A stretch of DNA of 64,000 nt from Acidobacteriaceae bacterium (lineage in GTDB: Bacteria; Acidobacteriota; Terriglobia; Terriglobales; Acidobacteriaceae), in assembly GCA_003134655.1 (NCBI GenBank), contig PLBY01000077.1, positions 31,514-95,513 on the forward strand, in the 5' to 3' direction. This document shows positions 53,485 to 61,649 of this stretch, piece by piece. The notes beneath the pieces were generated by a model, which saw nothing but the letters and a program-made list of their open reading frames with translations, had not been told where the DNA came from and ran no database searches. Both the position numbers and the translations under genes were made by a program. Numbering within the stretch: the first letter of the stretch is position 1; each line of letters begins with the position of its first letter.

Positions 53485-54660
53485 ATGAGCAAGGTAAGAG
53501 TCCTGGTAGGCACGCGCAAGGGCGCATTCATTCTTACAGCCGACGGCAAACGCCAGAACTGGGAGGTCAGCGGCCCGCACTTTGCCGGGTGGGAGCTATA
53601 TCACCTCAAGGGATCGCCCGTCGATCCGAATCGCATCTACGCTTCGCAAACCAGCGGATGGTTCGGGCAGATCATTCAACGCTCCGACGATGGAGGCAAG
53701 ACCTGGCACCAGCCCGGAACTCCGCCGGGCGAAGCAGCCGCTCCAGGCGCTCCGCCGAAGGCCGAGAGCAACAAGTTTGTCTATGACGCGGCCGCCGCGC
53801 CTCTGACCACGCATCAGTGGTATGACGGCACGCAGCATTCCTGGGAGTTCAAGCGCGTCTGGCATCTCGAACCGTCGCTCACTGATCCCAACACCGTGTA
53901 CGCTGGGGTTGAAGACGCCGCCCTGTTTCGCTCGACCGACGGCGGACAGAACTGGCACGAACTCCCCGGCCTGCGCGGACACGGCACCGGCCCCAAGTGG
54001 CAACCGGGAGCAGGAGGCATGTGCCTGCACACAGTCATTCTTGATCCCAGCAATTCGGATCGTATCTACATTGCGATCTCTGCTGCAGGCGCCTTCCGCA
54101 CCGACGACGGCGGCAAGAGCTGGAAGCCGATCAACAAGGGACTCTATTCGAAATACATTCCCGACCCGACCGCTGAGATCGGACACTGCGTGCATCACAT
54201 CGCGATGAATCCGACGCGTCCGGGAGTGCTGTTTATGCAGAAGCACTGGGACGTCATGCGATCGGATAACGCCGGAGACCAGTGGACCAAGATCAGCGGC
54301 AACTTGCCGACCGATTTCGGTTTCGTCATCGACATCCATTCGCATGAGCCGGAGACGGTTTACGTCATTCCCATCAAGAGCGATGGCGAGCACTACGTGA
54401 TGGACGGCAAGTTGCGGGTGTATCGCAGCCGCACCGGCGGCAATGAGTGGGAAGCGCTGACCAAGGGCTTGCCGCAGGAAAACTGTTACGTCAATGTGCT
54501 GCGCGACGCGATGGCAGTGGATACACTCGACAAATGCGGCATCTATTTCGGCACCTCAGGCGGACAAGTGTATTGCTCTGCCGATGCGGGAGACAGCTGG
54601 AATCCGATCGTCCGCGATCTTCCGGGCGTGCTGTCGGTAGAAGTGCAAACGCTGGCGTAA
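53485..54660 (+). CDS. BNR/WD40-like beta-propeller protein
   Basis: 391 residues from ATG 53485 (GGAGG 8 bases upstream). No signal peptide. Repeats of the Asp-box type: [66 protein letters not shown] and [12 protein letters not shown], forming a sortilin/BNR propeller. Relatives are often labelled exo-alpha-sialidase but no sialidase active site is evident. It heads a set with an NTF2-like and a MoaD/ThiS-like gene. Confidence 0.88.
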   Translation: MSKVRVLVGTRKGAFILTADGKRQNWEVSGPHFAGWELYHLKGSPVDPNRIYASQTSGWFGQIIQRSDDGGKTWHQPGTPPGEAAAPGAPPKAESNKFVYDAAAAPLTTHQWYDGTQHSWEFKRVWHLEPSLTDPNTVYAGVEDAALFRSTDGGQNWHELPGLRGHGTGPKWQPGAGGMCLHTVILDPSNSDRIYIAISAAGAFRTDDGGKSWKPINKGLYSKYIPDPTAEIGHCVHHIAMNPTRPGVLFMQKHWDVMRSDNAGDQWTKISGNLPTDFGFVIDIHSHEPETVYVIPIKSDGEHYVMDGKLRVYRSRTGGNEWEALTKGLPQENCYVNVLRDAMAVDTLDKCGIYFGTSGGQVYCSADAGDSWNPIVRDLPGVLSVEVQTLA

Positions 54661-54683
54661 TTGAAACTCAGATTGCCTGGGTG

Positions 54684-54721
54684 CCCCACCCTTCTCTCGT
54701 CTTTTTTGCGAGAGGGTGGGG
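54684..54721. repeat. Family A palindrome, copy 4
   Basis: CCCCACCCTTCTCTCG and GCGAGAGGGTGGGG arms with a loop CTTTTTT, between two plus-strand genes. Confidence 0.8.
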
Positions 54722-54780
54722 TCTTTGACTTTGACTCTCTTAGGGTGATAGCGTCGCTACGGTTTCCTCAGGGAGTAGAC

Positions 54781-55233
54781 ATGAAAAGAGAGCTGGTTGC
54801 AGTTGCAGTGTTGTTGTTGTCATTCGCAAGTGCGGCAGCAGCACAGGAGAAGCAGCCGGCAGCTAAGCCCGCACCTCCTCCAATCGAAGCACGGGTGCGG
54901 AAGCTCTGGGACGCTTACAAGAACAAAGACAAAGCCACTCTTTCGGCAATGCTGGACGGTGACTTCCGCCAGTTCGAGGAGGGCATGAGTACTTTCGCTG
55001 CCAAGAAGGCACAAGTCAATTCCGTGGATGAGTTTGATCTCCTCAGCTATACGCTCAGCGATTTCAACGTGAAATCGGTCGGGCCAAATGCCGCGTTGGT
55101 TACCTACATCGCTCAGTATGAGGGCAAATCCGGTGGAGAAGTTTCGAAGGCCAAGAGTGCCTTTGGTGAACTATGGATTCGTGCGGGCAGCGAATGGAAG
55201 GGTCTTTATATGCAAGAGACGTACGTAAAATGA
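54781..55233 (+). CDS. Exported NTF2-like (DUF4440/SnoaL) protein
   Basis: 150 residues from ATG 54781. Signal peptide ([18 protein letters not shown]) and an NTF2-like cone domain with [20 protein letters not shown] (helix then DGDFRQFEE), ending in [20 protein letters not shown]. Proteins of this fold bind small ligands or have varied activities; none can be assigned. It precedes the MoaD/ThiS-like gene by 13 bases. Confidence 0.8.
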   Translation: MKRELVAVAVLLLSFASAAAAQEKQPAAKPAPPPIEARVRKLWDAYKNKDKATLSAMLDGDFRQFEEGMSTFAAKKAQVNSVDEFDLLSYTLSDFNVKSVGPNAALVTYIAQYEGKSGGEVSKAKSAFGELWIRAGSEWKGLYMQETYVK

Positions 55234-55246
55234 AGGTGCTCTTGAG

Positions 55247-55552
55247 ATGGCAGTAACGATTCGAGTGGAGCTTCCGCAACATCTTCGTACGCTGGCGCAC
55301 GTCGGCCGCGAGGTCCAGATTCAAGTCGAAGCTCCGGTGACGCAACGGTCGGTGCTCGACGCGGTCGAGGCGGCATATCCGATGCTGCGCGGCACGATTC
55401 GTGACCACGGCACGCAACAACGAAGAGCGTTCCTGCGCTTCTTCGCGTGTGAGGAAGATCTCTCACACGAGCCACCGGATTCGCCGCTGCCTGACGCGGT
55501 GGCTTCGGGGAAAGAACCTTTCCTGATTGTTGGGGCCATCGCAGGAGGCTAG
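55247..55552 (+). CDS. Ubiquitin-like MoaD/ThiS/CysO-family protein ending in Gly-Gly
   Basis: 101 residues. Beta-grasp fold pattern: [20 protein letters not shown], the helix [20 protein letters not shown], and the end [10 protein letters not shown]. The C-terminal Gly-Gly is the site that becomes a thiocarboxylate in sulfur carriers. The VLDALExxYPxLRxxIxD pattern and the AIAGG end resemble mycobacterial CysO (AVAGG) more than typical MoaD. It may supply the CysM/JAMM pair 40 kb away, but pathway assignment is inference; a molybdopterin role is also possible. Confidence 0.82.
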   Translation: MAVTIRVELPQHLRTLAHVGREVQIQVEAPVTQRSVLDAVEAAYPMLRGTIRDHGTQQRRAFLRFFACEEDLSHEPPDSPLPDAVASGKEPFLIVGAIAGG

Positions 55553-55559
55553 CGGCCAA

Positions 55560-57125
55560 TCAACCGCGGGCAATCTGGATCAACTTCGGAAGCACGTGCC
55601 CGAATGCCGATCCTTCCACTGGCCGGCCGAAGTCAAAATAAGCCTTGCGGTAGAGTTCGTAGAGTTCTCGATACACACGCTGTGTCTCCGGTTGCGGTTC
55701 GTAGACGGTGTGCGCAGGGCAGACCTTGTGCTGCGCGTCCTCAATCGTGGGGAAGATTCCCGCCGCCAGGAACGCGAAAATCGCAGAACCCAGGCCCGTC
55801 ACCTTGCCGCTCGGCACCAGCACCGGACGCCCCAGGACATTCGCGTACACCTGGTTCAGCACCGGATTGCTCTGTGGAATGCCTCCGCCGTTGATGACGC
55901 GTTGCGTGGGCGCGCCGTATTCGCTCATGCGATCGAGAATCACGCGCGTATGAAATGCTGTTCCCTCGATGGCCGCAAACAGCTCGTCCTGCGCGGTGTG
56001 TAGCAGGTTCCAGCCCAGTGTCATGCCGCCCAGATTCGGATTCACCAGGACGGTGCGGTCGCCATTGTCCCAGGTCATGCGCAGCAGGCCCGTCTGGCCG
56101 GCGCGATAAGCCGCCAGTCCTTTGCTCAACTCTTCGACGGTGGTGTTGGCACGTTTCGCGATCGCGCTGAAAATGTCTCCGGTCGCCGAGAGCCCCGCCT
56201 CGATGCCCGTGAACTGCGGATGCACGCTGCCCGGCACGACTCCGCACACTCCGGGGATCAACTGCGCCTTGGCTGCGTATGCGATGATGCACGTTGACGT
56301 GCCCACGACGTTCACGACGTCACCCTGCTTCGCGCCCGCGCCGATCGCGTCCCAGTGCGCGTCGAAGGCGCCCACGGGAATCGGAATGCCCGCGCGCAGT
56401 CCTAACTTCTCGGCCCATTGTGGCGCCAATGTTCCGGCGATCTTGTCGGAAGTCGCAAACTCGCCCTCGAGTTTCGTCCGCGTGCCCGCCAGCAGAGGAT
56501 CCACCTTCGCCAGGAAACTCTCCGGTGGAAGGCCGCCGAGAGAGGCATTCCACATCCATTTGTGCCCCATCGCACAGACGCTGCGTTTGACGCGCCGGGC
56601 ATCGGTGATTCCGCAAAGCGTGGCCGCGACCATGTCGCAATGCTCAAACGCGCTCACGAACTTCTCGCGCTTGTCTGGATTGTGCCGCAGCCAGTGAAGG
56701 AGCTTGGCGAATCCCCACTCCGAGGAGTACACGCCGCCGCACCACTCGATTGCTTCCAGCTTTTCCAGACGGGCCAGTTCGGTGATCTGCGCGGCTTCCT
56801 GCTTCGCCCGGTGGTCACACCACAGGTAGTAATCGTCGAGAGGAACCATTCCCTCGCCCACGGGAATCACGCTGGACCCCGTGGTATCCAGCGCGATCGA
56901 CTGCACCTGATCACCTGGAATTCGTGCCGACCTCACCGCTTGCCGTGTGGCCTCAGCCAGCGCGCGCATGTGATCTTCGTGGGATTGGGTCGCGAAGTCG
57001 GGATCTTCGCGTTTGCGATGCAGGGGATATTCGGAGATCGCGGAAGCCAGCGGGCCGCGCTCGCTGTCCACAATCGAAACTCGCACGCTGAGCGTGCCGA
57101 AGTCTACTCCCGCCACGATGGCCAT
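55560..57125 (-). CDS. araB: Ribulokinase (FGGY family)
   Basis: 521 residues from ATG 57125. Phosphorylates L-ribulose in arabinose use. Seen: VAGVDFGTLSVRVSIVDSER, ALDTTGSSVIPVGEGM, GAFDAHWDAIGAGAKQGDVV, VVGTSTCIIAYAAK, and the FGGY-C block VINGGGIPQSNPVLNQVYAN with VTGLGSAIFAFLAAG. It is the last gene of the araD-symporter-small protein-isomerase-araB run, separated from the isomerase by a double family B repeat. AGGAGA lies 11 bases before the start. Confidence 0.92.
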   Translation of the reverse strand: MAIVAGVDFGTLSVRVSIVDSERGPLASAISEYPLHRKREDPDFATQSHEDHMRALAEATRQAVRSARIPGDQVQSIALDTTGSSVIPVGEGMVPLDDYYLWCDHRAKQEAAQITELARLEKLEAIEWCGGVYSSEWGFAKLLHWLRHNPDKREKFVSAFEHCDMVAATLCGITDARRVKRSVCAMGHKWMWNASLGGLPPESFLAKVDPLLAGTRTKLEGEFATSDKIAGTLAPQWAEKLGLRAGIPIPVGAFDAHWDAIGAGAKQGDVVNVVGTSTCIIAYAAKAQLIPGVCGVVPGSVHPQFTGIEAGLSATGDIFSAIAKRANTTVEELSKGLAAYRAGQTGLLRMTWDNGDRTVLVNPNLGGMTLGWNLLHTAQDELFAAIEGTAFHTRVILDRMSEYGAPTQRVINGGGIPQSNPVLNQVYANVLGRPVLVPSGKVTGLGSAIFAFLAAGIFPTIEDAQHKVCPAHTVYEPQPETQRVYRELYELYRKAYFDFGRPVEGSAFGHVLPKLIQIARG

Positions 57126-57147
57126 GGAATACGATCTCTCCTGACAG

Positions 57148-57246
57148 TAGCGCCGGGATCTTGCCTGGCTGACGCGAGGCCATCTTGGCCTCGCACGTGC
57201 GCGGGCGAGACGCCTCCGCTACAGCCGCCGGGACGGCGACGCTACG
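57148..57246. repeat. Compound family B repeat in the arabinose operon
   Basis: Contains GAGGCCATCTTGGCCTC, GCGGGCGAGACGCC and CGCCGGGATCTTGCCTGGC segments, with GTAGCG at one side and GCTACG at the other, as if two family B units sit head to head. Its outer end supplies the TAG stop of the isomerase gene (57242-57244). Confidence 0.7.
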
Positions 57247-58663
57247 AAGCGCTGCCGTGCCAGTGCATCTGCCATCCTAGATACCGCACGGCCGCTTCAT
57301 GCACCGCGGCGGCCGTGGTTGAGAAGTTCGCGGCCACATGATGCTCGAATCCGTTTTCGCAGATGTAGTGGAGCAACTTCTGCAGCTCGGCAATCTGCAC
57401 CACGCCTACGCCGCCAAACGTATTCAGCGCATCGCTGGTGAACGAGCCTTCGCCAACGTAGCCGCGAATGACTCCGGCGGTATCGTCGGTCGAGAAGCGC
57501 GCAAAGCTCATCGCGCCGGGCTTCACGCGGCCGACGACTGTGCCGAATGTGTTTTCCTTGCCGACTGTTCCGGCGATGATTTCCTGGAAATCCATACGGA
57601 CATCCTGAAAGAAATGCTTGGGCAGGTTGCTGCAATGGAAGCACACAGCCTTGTTGGGATCGTCTCCGTAGTTGTTGTTCCAGTCGAGCAGAGCGCTCGG
57701 CGTTTGTGAGGCCAGCGCCAGAGCATGCATGCTTAGCGTACCGCAGACGTCGACTTCGCACGCGGCGGGCAGCAGGTTGTTGCTCATCATGCTCATGATG
57801 GTGCAAGGGACCACGCCGAAGTATTCTTCCATCGACGTCCAGCACTGCACGGCGCTGATCTTCACGTCGGTCTGCTTCATCCAGTCGTCGATGACGTAGC
57901 CGAGTTTGGCCATTTTGACCAACGCTGCGTCTGGGACGCCGCTGGTGGTGACGTACTTGCGAATGTCGGCCAGTTTGCCCTGCACTCCGTCGTGATCGTC
58001 TTTCAGCTTGGCAATCCGACCGAAGACTTCTGACAGATCGAGAGTCTCGGTGGAGATGCCGTGGGCTTCGAGAAGTTTCTCGCTGTAGCGGACAGTATTA
58101 AAAGCTGTGGGCCGCGCACCGATGCTGCCCACGCGCAGGTTGCGCATGCCGTTGGCCACGCGGCATACCGCGGCAAACCATGCCAGGTCGTTCTGGAAAT
58201 CCGTCGAGCCGGGACTCACCGTGTGCAGCTTGGTCAGTGAATAAGGAATGCCGTACTGGCGCAGGTTGTTGCACGCCGACATCTTCCCGCAGAAGCTGTC
58301 GCGGCGGTGCAGGATCGTCATATTTGCCGCATCATCGGGCGTGGCCTGCACCAGCACTGGAACATCAAGCCGGGCCAGGCGCATGGTGTCGGCAATCGCG
58401 CGCTCGTCGCCAAAATTCGGCAGCGACACGATCACGCCATCGATCTTTTCCCGATTCTTCTGGAACAGAGCCGCACACCGCTTCGCTTCCTCGTGAGTTT
58501 CGACCGCGCCGTGCTTGCTGTCTTCGGGGCCTAGCACGATACAATCCATTCCCGCCTTGGTCAGCGCTTGGATCATCTCCGTGCGCCCTGATTTCGCCAA
58601 CTGATCGGGGAAAAATCCGCGGTTCCCGATGATGACGCCCATCGTCATTTTCTTTTCCGACAT
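57242..58663 (-). CDS. L-fucose/L-arabinose isomerase-family protein, probable arabinose isomerase
   Basis: 473 residues from ATG 58663 (AAGGA 6 bases upstream). The protein has the FucI/AraA three-domain layout but not the classical AraA sequence: GVIIGNRGFFPDQLAKSGRT, IVSLPNFGDERAIADTMR, a metal-ligand region WTSMEEYFGVVPCTIMS, CEVDVCGTLSMHALALAS and VCFHCSNLPKHFF. Its neighbours are ribulokinase and ribulose-5-phosphate 4-epimerase, so it most likely isomerises L-arabinose to L-ribulose in this pathway. The TAG stop lies at the edge of a family B repeat. Confidence 0.88.
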   Translation of the reverse strand: MSEKKMTMGVIIGNRGFFPDQLAKSGRTEMIQALTKAGMDCIVLGPEDSKHGAVETHEEAKRCAALFQKNREKIDGVIVSLPNFGDERAIADTMRLARLDVPVLVQATPDDAANMTILHRRDSFCGKMSACNNLRQYGIPYSLTKLHTVSPGSTDFQNDLAWFAAVCRVANGMRNLRVGSIGARPTAFNTVRYSEKLLEAHGISTETLDLSEVFGRIAKLKDDHDGVQGKLADIRKYVTTSGVPDAALVKMAKLGYVIDDWMKQTDVKISAVQCWTSMEEYFGVVPCTIMSMMSNNLLPAACEVDVCGTLSMHALALASQTPSALLDWNNNYGDDPNKAVCFHCSNLPKHFFQDVRMDFQEIIAGTVGKENTFGTVVGRVKPGAMSFARFSTDDTAGVIRGYVGEGSFTSDALNTFGGVGVVQIAELQKLLHYICENGFEHHVAANFSTTAAAVHEAAVRYLGWQMHWHGSAS

Positions 58664-58695
58664 TAAGATCCTTCTTCTTCCAAGAACAGCAGCAG

Positions 58696-58935
58696 TTAAG
58701 AATTATCAGCCATCCGCGCCCGTTCTTTCGCAGGTGAAAAACGCAGACTAAAGAACAGGCCAAGAACCAGCAGGACTGCTCCCCACCACACATTGGCGTG
58801 CAGGTTGTACAGCACCACCTGATGCTCCGGTGGAGACACCAATTCGTAAATGCCGGTGCCACAGATGATGGCGCCGTTCACCGCCAAAGATACGCCGATG
58901 AAGAACCAAATCGACAACGCTCCGCCGGATTTCAT
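58696..58935 (-). CDS. Small two-helix membrane protein in the arabinose operon
   Basis: 79 residues from ATG 58935 (AGGGGGA just upstream). Helix one (SIWFFIGVSLAVNGAIICGT), a short loop GIYELVSPPEHQVVLYNLHA, and helix two (VWWGAVLLVLGLFFSLRF), then a basic tail. It starts 9 bases after the symporter stop. Similar small proteins accompany SSS symporters in Acidobacteriota; it may be a transporter partner but there is no direct evidence. Confidence 0.8.
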   Translation of the reverse strand: MKSGGALSIWFFIGVSLAVNGAIICGTGIYELVSPPEHQVVLYNLHANVWWGAVLLVLGLFFSLRFSPAKERARMADNS

Positions 58936-58944
58936 CGTTTCCCC

Positions 58945-60705
58945 CTACCAGAAAATGATTTGCAGGATCACAAACACGATCGCGACCACGGTTCCCCAGA
59001 ACACCGGACTGTGGAACATCGAAACTTTCTCTTCATGCGGAATCGGCGTCAGGCCGTAGACCAGGTCCGCCAACTCCGCATCGGTCTTGGGCTTGGTTAA
59101 CAGACTGACCACGACCGTGACGACAAGACAGATCAACCAACACCACAGCGCGCGGAACATGTTCTGCGCCTGGTCCTGCGCTTGGTTCGACAACGCCACG
59201 TATCTCACTGCTCCGGGATCAATTTTTACCCAGACATACATGCCCACCGAAGACATGGTTCCGGCTAACAGTCCCCAGAAACCACCCGCCGCCGTAGCCC
59301 GCTTCCACAGCATGCCAAGGATCACCGTGCCAAACAGAGGAGCGATGAAGAAGCTGAAGAGGGCCTGCACGTAATCCATGATGCTCTGGGCGTTCATCAC
59401 CAGGTACGCCGTCCCGATGCTGACGACGACTCCGATCACCGTGCACCAGCGGCCCATGCGCACCTTCGAATCGTCCGACGCATTCTTGTTGATCAGGGCC
59501 CCGTAGATGTCGTACGTCCAAACTGTGGTGAAGGCGCTGACGTTGCCCGCCATCCCGGACATGAAGCCTGCGATCAGAGCGGTAATGCCGAGACCGAGCA
59601 GGCCAGGTCCACAGTAGCGTGCCAACATCAGCGGCAAGACTTCGTCATAACCGTGCAACCCCTGTGCCTGTCCAGCCGCTGACCACGCAAGATCCGCGGG
59701 CACAAGCCGCAGCAGACTGCCGGTGTGCGGATCACGAAGGAGAGCCAGGCCGAGCAATCCGGGAAGAATAACGATAAAAGGAACCATCATCTTGAAAGCG
59801 GCGCCGATGATGGGTGCTAGTTTGGCCGAGCGCAGATCTTTCGCCGCGAGGACGCGTTGCACGACCAGAAAATCCGTGGTCCAGTAGCCCATGGAAATGA
59901 CTGCCCCGAGACCAAACACAATTCCGACCCAGTTGATTCCCATGGGATTGTCTGTAAAGGTCCCCAACGTCGACCATGCGTGCGTGTACGAGCCGGGGTT
60001 GGCTACGTGCTGTTCCGTAAGATTCTGGAGGATTTTTGCCTTGAGTCCGCTCCAGCCGCCTGCCTCCACTAACCCCAGAATTGGTATGAGGAGGGCTCCG
60101 GCCCAAATCAAGAAAAACTGGAGAACCTCATTGAAGATCGCCGAACGCAAACCGCCCAGAGCCACATAAATCATGACCGTGACGGAAGAAATTAGAATGC
60201 TGACGTTGATATTCCATCCCAGCACGACCCTCATCACGACGGCCATGGCGTACATGTTGATGCCGCTCATGAGCACTGTCATGAAGGCAAATGAAATGGA
60301 CGACAGGGCCTGGGCGCCGGGCCCATAACGCAGTTTGAGATATCCGGGAACGGAGTGGGTTTTGCAGATGTGGTAGAACGGCATCATTACTAGCGCGAGA
60401 AAGAGCATCGCGGGGATCGCCCCGATCCAATACCAGTGAGCCGCGAGGATGCCGTACTTGTACGAGTTGCCGGCCCAGCCCATGAGTTCGAGCGATCCCA
60501 AGTTCGCCGACAGGAACGCGAGTCCCGCCACCCACGCCGTCATTTCGCGGCCGGCCATGAAAAAATCTTCGCCGGTATTGGCCTGTCCTTTCAGGTACAG
60601 GCCGATCGCGAGCACGAGGGCAAAGTAGAAGACGATGATGACGAGATCAACTGGCGAAAGATGCACCAGCGTGGAGGAGCTCAGCACCAGCAGAGCAGGA
60701 TTCAT
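58945..60705 (-). CDS. Sodium:solute symporter, SGLT-type sugar transporter
   Basis: 586 residues, about 13-14 membrane helices. SSSF-family protein that would couple sodium (or proton) flow to sugar uptake across the inner membrane. Landmarks are FFMAGREMTAWVAGLAFLSA, LELMGWAGNSYKYGILAAHW, ALGGLRSAIFNEVLQFFLIW and LITALIAGFMSGMAGNVSAF. Its start overlaps the araD stop (TAATG), so it is coupled to it. L-arabinose is the likely substrate from context. Confidence 0.93.
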   Translation of the reverse strand: MNPALLVLSSSTLVHLSPVDLVIIVFYFALVLAIGLYLKGQANTGEDFFMAGREMTAWVAGLAFLSANLGSLELMGWAGNSYKYGILAAHWYWIGAIPAMLFLALVMMPFYHICKTHSVPGYLKLRYGPGAQALSSISFAFMTVLMSGINMYAMAVVMRVVLGWNINVSILISSVTVMIYVALGGLRSAIFNEVLQFFLIWAGALLIPILGLVEAGGWSGLKAKILQNLTEQHVANPGSYTHAWSTLGTFTDNPMGINWVGIVFGLGAVISMGYWTTDFLVVQRVLAAKDLRSAKLAPIIGAAFKMMVPFIVILPGLLGLALLRDPHTGSLLRLVPADLAWSAAGQAQGLHGYDEVLPLMLARYCGPGLLGLGITALIAGFMSGMAGNVSAFTTVWTYDIYGALINKNASDDSKVRMGRWCTVIGVVVSIGTAYLVMNAQSIMDYVQALFSFFIAPLFGTVILGMLWKRATAAGGFWGLLAGTMSSVGMYVWVKIDPGAVRYVALSNQAQDQAQNMFRALWCWLICLVVTVVVSLLTKPKTDAELADLVYGLTPIPHEEKVSMFHSPVFWGTVVAIVFVILQIIFW

Positions 60706-61403
60706 TACGTTTTTACCTGTCCGTAGTAGGCGTTGCGGCCGTGCTTGCGCAGAAAATGCTTGTCGTGCAATTCGCGCGCCAGCGGCCGGGATTCAGCGTT
60801 GATCGACAGCGTGTGGAGCGCCATGCGCGCCACGAATTCCAGAATGACTGCGTGGTGGGCGGCCTCGGCGGCGTTCGCTCCCCAACAAAAGGGAGCGTGA
60901 CCGGCGACCAGCACCGCAGGAATCGCGTTGGGATCGAGCTTTGAAAACGTACGGCAGATGGCAGCGCCCGTTTCCAGTTCGTAGTCGCCCTCAATCTCAG
61001 ACGTACTCAGACGCTCGGTGACGGGAATGGGGCCGTGGAAAGAATCCGCGTGGGTGGTGCCGAAACATGGAATGGGCGTCTCCGCCTGGGCCCATGCGGT
61101 GGCAAATTCCGAATGCGAGTGGGCCACGCCGCCAATACTGGGAAAGTGCTTGTACAACTCCAGATGCGTCGCCAGGTCCGAAGACGGGCGCAGGGTTCCG
61201 TCCACAATTTTTCCCTTGAGATCGGAGATCACCATCTGCTCCGGCGTGAGTTCATCATAGGGAACACCGCTGGGTTTGATGGCGACGAGTCCATGACTGC
61301 GATCAATGCCGCTGGCATTGCCGAAGGTATAGAGCACGAGGCCGCGATGAACCAGTTCAAGGTTCGCTTCCAGCACCTCTTCGCGCAGTGTCTTCAGCAG
61401 CAT
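60705..61403 (-). CDS. araD: L-ribulose-5-phosphate 4-epimerase
   Basis: 232 residues from ATG 61403. Class II aldolase fold: GNASGIDRSHGLVAIKPSG, the zinc ligands in GGVAHSHSEFATAWAQ and AGHAPFCWG, and GTTHADSFHGPIPVTE. Interconverts L-ribulose-5-phosphate and D-xylulose-5-phosphate. The frame is open upstream to 61475, where the sequence is the operator region, so 61403 is chosen. No strong ribosome site precedes it. It is the first gene of the arabinose operon and is preceded by a LacI-type operator and a good promoter. Confidence 0.94.
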   Translation of the reverse strand: MLLKTLREEVLEANLELVHRGLVLYTFGNASGIDRSHGLVAIKPSGVPYDELTPEQMVISDLKGKIVDGTLRPSSDLATHLELYKHFPSIGGVAHSHSEFATAWAQAETPIPCFGTTHADSFHGPIPVTERLSTSEIEGDYELETGAAICRTFSKLDPNAIPAVLVAGHAPFCWGANAAEAAHHAVILEFVARMALHTLSINAESRPLARELHDKHFLRKHGRNAYYGQVKT

Positions 61404-61458
61404 TCGGGGACAAATGAAGGATCTGCAACGCTCAAAATCGAGTAGGAAAAATCGATTT

Positions 61459-61472
61459 CGTAAACGTTTACG
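61459..61472 (-). promoter_or_regulatory. LacI-family operator upstream of araD
   Basis: CGTAAACGTTTACG, a perfect 14-base palindrome, 56 bases before the araD start and 9 bases past the -10 box. It is the best of four related sites in the window. Confidence 0.85.
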
Positions 61473-61481
61473 CAACGGAAC

Positions 61482-61509
61482 ATTAAATGGAGGCGCATGC
61501 CTTTGTCAA
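61482..61509 (-). promoter_or_regulatory. Promoter of the arabinose operon
   Basis: On the minus strand TTGACA (61504-61509), 16-base spacer, TTTAAT (61482-61487), a 5 of 6 match to the -10 consensus. Confidence 0.7.
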
Positions 61510-61649
61510 AGACTCCCTCGGCCTCGGTTTCCAAGACGGGAGCGATTCTCATTTCGACGAGCCCTGCTGTGTCAATGGCAGCATCGATCTGGTAACCTAG
61601 CCTCCCGAAGTGCCCGCTGATCCTACCACCTTCAAGAACACGAGTGCCG

